Shown piece after piece: positions 60,459 to 64,000 of a DNA stretch of 64,000 bases. The translations under genes and the position numbers were made by a program. Where the stretch lies: positions 1 through 64,000 of the forward strand of contig JAUXYJ010000105.1 in NCBI GenBank assembly GCA_030694465.1, in the 5' to 3' direction. Numbering within the stretch: the first letter of the stretch is position 1; every line of letters begins with the position of its first letter. Origin of the DNA: Deltaproteobacteria bacterium. Lineage in GTDB: Bacteria; Myxococcota_A; Polyangia; Polyangiales; Ga0077539. The notes below the pieces were generated by a model. The model worked only from the letters and a program-made list of their open reading frames with translations. It was not told the origin of the DNA and searched no databases.

Positions 60459-60476
60459 GAAGCGGGACACTACGCA

Positions 60477-61208
60477 TCACCTTCGCCGAAGGATAGGGGC
60501 ATTCAACGGTCGATGGATCGCCATGGCGCCCCCGCGCATCTGTTGTCCGACAAACGCAGGATTTTCGCTGGGATCTACGGCAGGTGTCACTTGCACGGGC
60601 AGCTCTTGCGTCGTGTTGGGTTGCGACGGTTTGAGCTCCGTGATGGCTTGGCAGGGGACGCTGAGGGGTTGGTCGTTCTCAACGCGCTCGCGGAGGCCAA
60701 AGAGCGCGGCACCCGCTGCAGCGGCGCTCACAGCGACGGCAACAACGGCAGCCTTGCGCCGGGTGCGCTTCTTCTTGGCGACCCCGACGGGGCAGTCCTT
60801 CGTGAGGATTGTGCCGTCAGTTCGCCTGTAAAATTGCACGCAAACATTCGCGTTGTTGTCGCGGATGAGCTGCTCGGCCTCGTGGGTCGTGAGCGCGCTG
60901 AGGTCGTAGACCTTCTTGTCACAGAGGTCGCAGAGGCGCACGCGGTCGTCGCCATGCATGGACTCCCAGGGGACATTGCACGGTGACGCCACATAGAGCT
61001 GTTGCAGAAGCGGCAGATTGCGTCGGAGATTGCCCGAGGGCGTCGTCGCGTTGAGCTTGGCGTAGAGCATCTCGAGCTCGGTCGTCGCGGTCAGCAGTTC
61101 GCTCTCAAGCGCGCTGTTGCCAGCGATTTGGCTGCGAAGCGACGCGAGCTGGTTTTCGAGCTTGGCTCTGCGCTCTTCGAGAGCTTGGCGGTCATCACGA
61201 TAGGCCAT
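60477..61208 (-). CDS. Five-Cys single-span membrane protein, paralogue 2 of 3
   Basis: The product is 243 residues with the same plan as the neighbours: coiled-coil start (RDDRQALEERRAKLENQLAS), Cys domain (SPCNVPW, VRLCDLCDKKVYDLSALT, VCVQFYRRTDGTILT, KDCPVG), basic KKKRTRRK, one membrane helix, and a Pro/Gln-rich tail. All five Cys are conserved. It ends 19 bases before the rnpB 5' end and starts 44 bases after paralogue 3, so paralogues 2 and 3 likely share a transcript. No known domain was recalled with a tested function. Confidence 0.8.
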   Translation of the reverse strand: MAYRDDRQALEERRAKLENQLASLRSQIAGNSALESELLTATTELEMLYAKLNATTPSGNLRRNLPLLQQLYVASPCNVPWESMHGDDRVRLCDLCDKKVYDLSALTTHEAEQLIRDNNANVCVQFYRRTDGTILTKDCPVGVAKKKRTRRKAAVVAVAVSAAAAGAALFGLRERVENDQPLSVPCQAITELKPSQPNTTQELPVQVTPAVDPSENPAFVGQQMRGGAMAIHRPLNAPILRRR

Positions 61209-61252
61209 GGCGGGGGAAATCTCCGGAGGGGACAGAGTGACGAACGCAGGAC

Positions 61253-62017
61253 TTACATCATAAATCCCAAGGCTTCGGTGCGCGGTTGCCTTCGAAGAGG
61301 CATGCGGCCGACGACCTGATGACGCTCGGTTGGGGGGCGTGAGACGGGCTGCTCGATGCCCGGACGCAGTGGCTGCGGCTGCGCTTGCGGGTGGATGGAT
61401 GGCGGTGAAATCGGCTTAGTGTCGGCGACGTGTGTCTGCAATTCGACGGGCTTTTGCGACGCGATCGCGACGGACGAGCGGCTGGGTTCGTTGCGCTCGC
61501 GGAGGGTCGCAAAGATGGACGCAGCGGCGGTGGCGGTGAGCGCAAATGCTACGACGGCTGCGCGTCGACGGACGCGAGCTCGCTTGGTGACTCCGATGGG
61601 ACAGTCCTGGGTGAGGATGGTTCCGTCTGCGCGACGAAAAAACTTCACGCACATCTGGCCGTTGTTGGACCGCACCAGGGACTCGGCTTGGTCTCGCGTG
61701 AGCGAGCTCAGGTCGTAGACGTTCTTGTCACAGAGATCGCAGTGTCGGACGTGATCGTCGCCGCTCATCGAGGACCAGGGGACGTTGCACGGAGACGCCA
61801 CATGGATGGTCTGCAGCAGCGGAAGACTATGCCGCGGTGCCCCCGAAGGCGTCATCGCGTTGAGCTTGGCGTAGAGCGCCTCGAGCTCTTGGGTGGTCGC
61901 GAGGAGCTCTCCCTCAAGCGCGTGATTGCCAGCGATTTTGCTACGAATGAGAGCAAGCTTAGCCTGCAGTTCAGTCCGTTGCTCTTCGAGTGCTAGGCGG
62001 TCGTCACGGTAGGCCAT
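61253..62017 (-). CDS. Five-Cys single-span membrane protein, paralogue 3 of 3
   Basis: The product is 254 residues: coiled-coil start (RDDRLALEEQRTELQAKLAL), Cys domain (SPCNVPW, VRHCDLCDKNVYDLSSLT, MCVKFFRRADGTILT, QDCPIG), basic KRARVRRR, a membrane helix, and a Pro/Gln-rich tail. It is closest in layout to paralogue 2. It starts 45 bases after the end of the GMC oxidoreductase gene on the same strand, so it could belong to that transcript. The domain may be a small redox or metal-binding unit; this is inference. Confidence 0.8.
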   Translation of the reverse strand: MAYRDDRLALEEQRTELQAKLALIRSKIAGNHALEGELLATTQELEALYAKLNAMTPSGAPRHSLPLLQTIHVASPCNVPWSSMSGDDHVRHCDLCDKNVYDLSSLTRDQAESLVRSNNGQMCVKFFRRADGTILTQDCPIGVTKRARVRRRAAVVAFALTATAAASIFATLRERNEPSRSSVAIASQKPVELQTHVADTKPISPPSIHPQAQPQPLRPGIEQPVSRPPTERHQVVGRMPLRRQPRTEALGFMM

Positions 62018-62062
62018 AGGCAGACTTCAAACGGGCTCTCGCTCGGATGGGTCTAATTATTT

Positions 62063-64000
62063 CTACGAGCGGGCGAGAGCGTCTGCCACGTGCCGGGCGA
62101 TCTTCATCGCGGCCGTGTAGATCGTGAGCTGCGGTGGACCGCCAATGCTCGTTGGAAACACCCCGCCATCGGCGACGTACAACCCGCGCACCTGGTGGTG
62201 CTGCCCGTGAGGATCCACCACGGATTTGCGCGGATCGGCCCCTGCGCGCATCGCGGACATCGGGTGAACTGCCGTGAGCGGCAGCGCGTGAGGTACGAGC
62301 ATACCTTCACGGATGGCAGACAATTGCCTAGCAGATCGCACACGCATCGGGCGCGCGAAGGGCAACACGACCTCGCTCGCGCCTGCGGCTAGCAAGATTT
62401 CGCCGCACGCGCGCAGCCCCTTGGCGAGCTGAATACGGTCCGCGAGCGAGAGCTCATAGTCAATCATGAGGCGGCCGTGTTCGATCGAGACTCTGCCCTC
62501 GGACTCGTCGTGGACCATGGCGGTGAGCACGCCGAGGTTAGGGTATTTGCGCATCGCGTCGACCCACGCGGGGCCCGATCCGGGGAGCATCGACGCGGTC
62601 CCACCGGGGTGCGCAAACGCGGGGACAATCCATACACGCCGCTCGCTGCCTTCTTCAAAGGTCAGGTGCTCCATGCACTCGATGGACTGCGGAATTCCAC
62701 GCCAACCAGCGACCTCACGATCTGCGAAGATCCCCGCGACGACGCTCGCCGGGTGAATGTGGAGGCCCCGCCCAATGCGCGCAAAGGGGTCTCTCACGTT
62801 CGAGCGAAGCGCGAGCGCTGCGCTGCCAATCGCGCTCGAAGCGAGGACGACCGCGCGTGCAGTGACCACAACCGGCCGCCCGTTGCGAAGATCGGTCGCA
62901 AAGACTCCTCGCGCGTGACCCTCTCGGATCGCGATGCGATCGACGCGGGTGTTCGCGCGGATGATCGCGCCGGCGCGCTGCGCTTCGGGCAAGAGCACCT
63001 TGCGTCCGTTGTTTTTGCCGTCGTATGCACAACCGAGCTCACAAAAGCCCGAGCGAGTACAGCCATCGCGATTGTGCGAAAGACCTGCGTTGTGCCAGCC
63101 CAATGCGTCTGTGCCGCGCTTAAGGAGCGCGTTGTTTTCGGTGACGTCTGCCGCGGCGATTTCGGTGATGTGCAGGTCCCGTTCGACCTCGCGATAGTAC
63201 GGATCAAGCTCGCGCGCAGAGAACCCGGTGAGACCACGCTCGGCCCAGCGATCGAGCAGCACGCTGGGCGCGCGTTTGCAGAGGTTCTGGTTGTGGATGG
63301 TGCTACCGCCGAGCCCACGTCCCTGCAAAATCGCGATGGATCGGTCGCGGTTCGCGCGTCCAGCGCGGTCTTGGTACAGGGCAGGGAGCATCTCGTCTTC
63401 GCGCTGTGTGAAGAACTCGGGCGGGTGATCGGGGCCCTCTTCGAGCAAGAGCACGGTGGCTCCTCGGCGTGCGATTTCGCGGGCCGCCATGCATCCACCG
63501 GCGCCCGCGCCCACGATCACGACGTCGACGTCGTAGCGCTCGCGAGCGTCTTGGGCGATGGGCGCACCGCGGACTGGAGCCTGTCGGTTTGGGCCCGCTG
63601 GGGGGACGCGTGGGCCTTCGTAGCCGATGGCGGCCCACGTGCGTTCGTCGCGAAAAAAGCCCAGCGCGCTGATTTGTTTGAGCGCCGCGAAGCCCGACCG
63701 AAGCAGCCCACTCGGAGCGGTCTCCATGAGCGCGAGCACACGGTCTTGGGCTGCTGGCGGTGCGCTCGTGAACGGGAGAGAGCTGCCGGCCATGGGCGGA
63801 AGCGCGTGCTGGATCACCGCGAGCAAGAGCTTAATGTCCTGCAAATCACGTGACGGAAGATCGCGAAAAAAGCCCTCCGCGAACTGTGCGACGCCCACCT
63901 CGGTCGCGGTCGGAAACCCGGCCTGAGCGCTCCGACAGAGCCTCGCGACCGCAGCCCGGAGGACCACGAACTCGGTAGGCGTGAGTGCGCGAAGGGACTG
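62063..64000 (-). CDS. GMC-family FAD oxidoreductase, 5' end outside window
   Basis: At least 645 residues are visible and the frame stays open to the window edge, so the true start is beyond 64000. The first roughly 120 visible residues (ALTPTEFVVLRAAVARLC...) resemble the gluconate-2-dehydrogenase subunit-3-like leader. Then come the FAD motif VVIVGAGAGGCMAAREIA (near visible residue 160) and the GMC body (GRGLGGSTIHN; C-terminal catalytic His in LTAVHPMSAMR). The last motif reads GGPPQLT where relatives usually have N-P-x-x-T, so the second catalytic residue may be changed. GMC enzymes oxidise alcohols, sugars or sterols. Downstream are the five-Cys genes. Confidence 0.85.
   Translation of the reverse strand, partial: QSLRALTPTEFVVLRAAVARLCRSAQAGFPTATEVGVAQFAEGFFRDLPSRDLQDIKLLLAVIQHALPPMAGSSLPFTSAPPAAQDRVLALMETAPSGLLRSGFAALKQISALGFFRDERTWAAIGYEGPRVPPAGPNRQAPVRGAPIAQDARERYDVDVVIVGAGAGGCMAAREIARRGATVLLLEEGPDHPPEFFTQREDEMLPALYQDRAGRANRDRSIAILQGRGLGGSTIHNQNLCKRAPSVLLDRWAERGLTGFSARELDPYYREVERDLHITEIAAADVTENNALLKRGTDALGWHNAGLSHNRDGCTRSGFCELGCAYDGKNNGRKVLLPEAQRAGAIIRANTRVDRIAIREGHARGVFATDLRNGRPVVVTARAVVLASSAIGSAALALRSNVRDPFARIGRGLHIHPASVVAGIFADREVAGWRGIPQSIECMEHLTFEEGSERRVWIVPAFAHPGGTASMLPGSGPAWVDAMRKYPNLGVLTAMVHDESEGRVSIEHGRLMIDYELSLADRIQLAKGLRACGEILLAAGASEVVLPFARPMRVRSARQLSAIREGMLVPHALPLTAVHPMSAMRAGADPRKSVVDPHGQHHQVRGLYVADGGVFPTSIGGPPQLTIYTAAMKIARHVADALARS

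Noticed and set aside
1..64000. CRISPR arrays, tRNA genes, rRNA genes, prophage or integrase genes
   Set aside because: Looked for regular spaced repeats, T-loop sequences and typical genes; none was found.

Overview
The window is about 64 kb of high-GC DNA from a Gram-negative bacterium. It most resembles a member of the Myxococcota, probably of Polyangiales/Sandaracinaceae type. That placement is inferred from several features: many lipoproteins with Asp/Ala-rich linkers, a TIGR04551-like porin, IgGFc-binding-domain and TSP3-repeat surface proteins, paired FHA and PilZ proteins, and very large outer-membrane proteins next to ordinary housekeeping genes. No plasmid, phage or CRISPR signature was seen.

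Layout. Positions 1-2.9 kb are an accessory patch: the end of an unknown gene, two probable orphan immunity-type genes (one Imm42-like) and a frameshifted IS701-like transposase remnant. From 2.9 to 12.7 kb lie information-processing genes: glyoxalase I, radA, a large porin-like protein, RNase J, and then both subunits of DNA topoisomerase VI, an archaeal/eukaryotic-type type IIB topoisomerase that is rare and patchy in bacteria. From 12.7 to 18.3 kb is a lipid/acyl-CoA block: GST, SDR, a membrane fatty-acid-hydroxylase-like protein, a TetR regulator whose start codon lies in an operator-like palindrome, enoyl-CoA hydratase and acyl-CoA carboxylase beta subunit. From 18.3 to 25.4 kb there is an ABC-F ATPase with a glutaredoxin-like lipoprotein, facing a minus-strand set of two small lipoproteins, a copper-monooxygenase-like lipoprotein and a DsbD-type electron-transfer protein.

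From 25.9 to 32.5 kb come small envelope and signalling genes (NifU-like, two FHA, PilZ, lipoprotein, lipase-like). From 32.7 to 39.1 kb is a five-gene plus-strand cluster: C2-PDZ lipoprotein, TSP3 outer-membrane protein, MCE/MlaD protein, MacB/LolD-type ATPase and FtsX-type permease. This looks like an envelope lipid or lipoprotein trafficking system. From 39 to 44.5 kb there are lipoproteins, a double PilZ protein and a TPR protein. From 44.6 to 49.9 kb is a 1755-residue UvrA made of two complete UvrA units. Next to it is a thioredoxin-rhodanese fusion whose rhodanese half lacks the catalytic Cys.

From 50.8 to 57.5 kb are three large plus-strand surface or secreted proteins (IPT/TIG lipoprotein, IgGFc-binding-domain protein, degenerate 5'-nucleotidase plus probable barrel). 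A ferritin-like di-iron protein is divergent from a LysR regulator. From 59.1 to 62.0 kb there are three tandem paralogues of a five-Cys single-membrane-span protein of unknown function, with the RNase P RNA gene (rnpB) between the first and second. The window ends inside a GMC-type FAD oxidoreductase.

The most notable items are the bacterial topoisomerase VI operon, the four-ATPase fused UvrA, the five-Cys paralogue cluster around rnpB, the copper-monooxygenase-like lipoprotein with His where the PHM CuM-site Met should be, and the MCE/MacB/TSP3 envelope cluster. All functions are read from sequence patterns and remembered family features; no database search was run.
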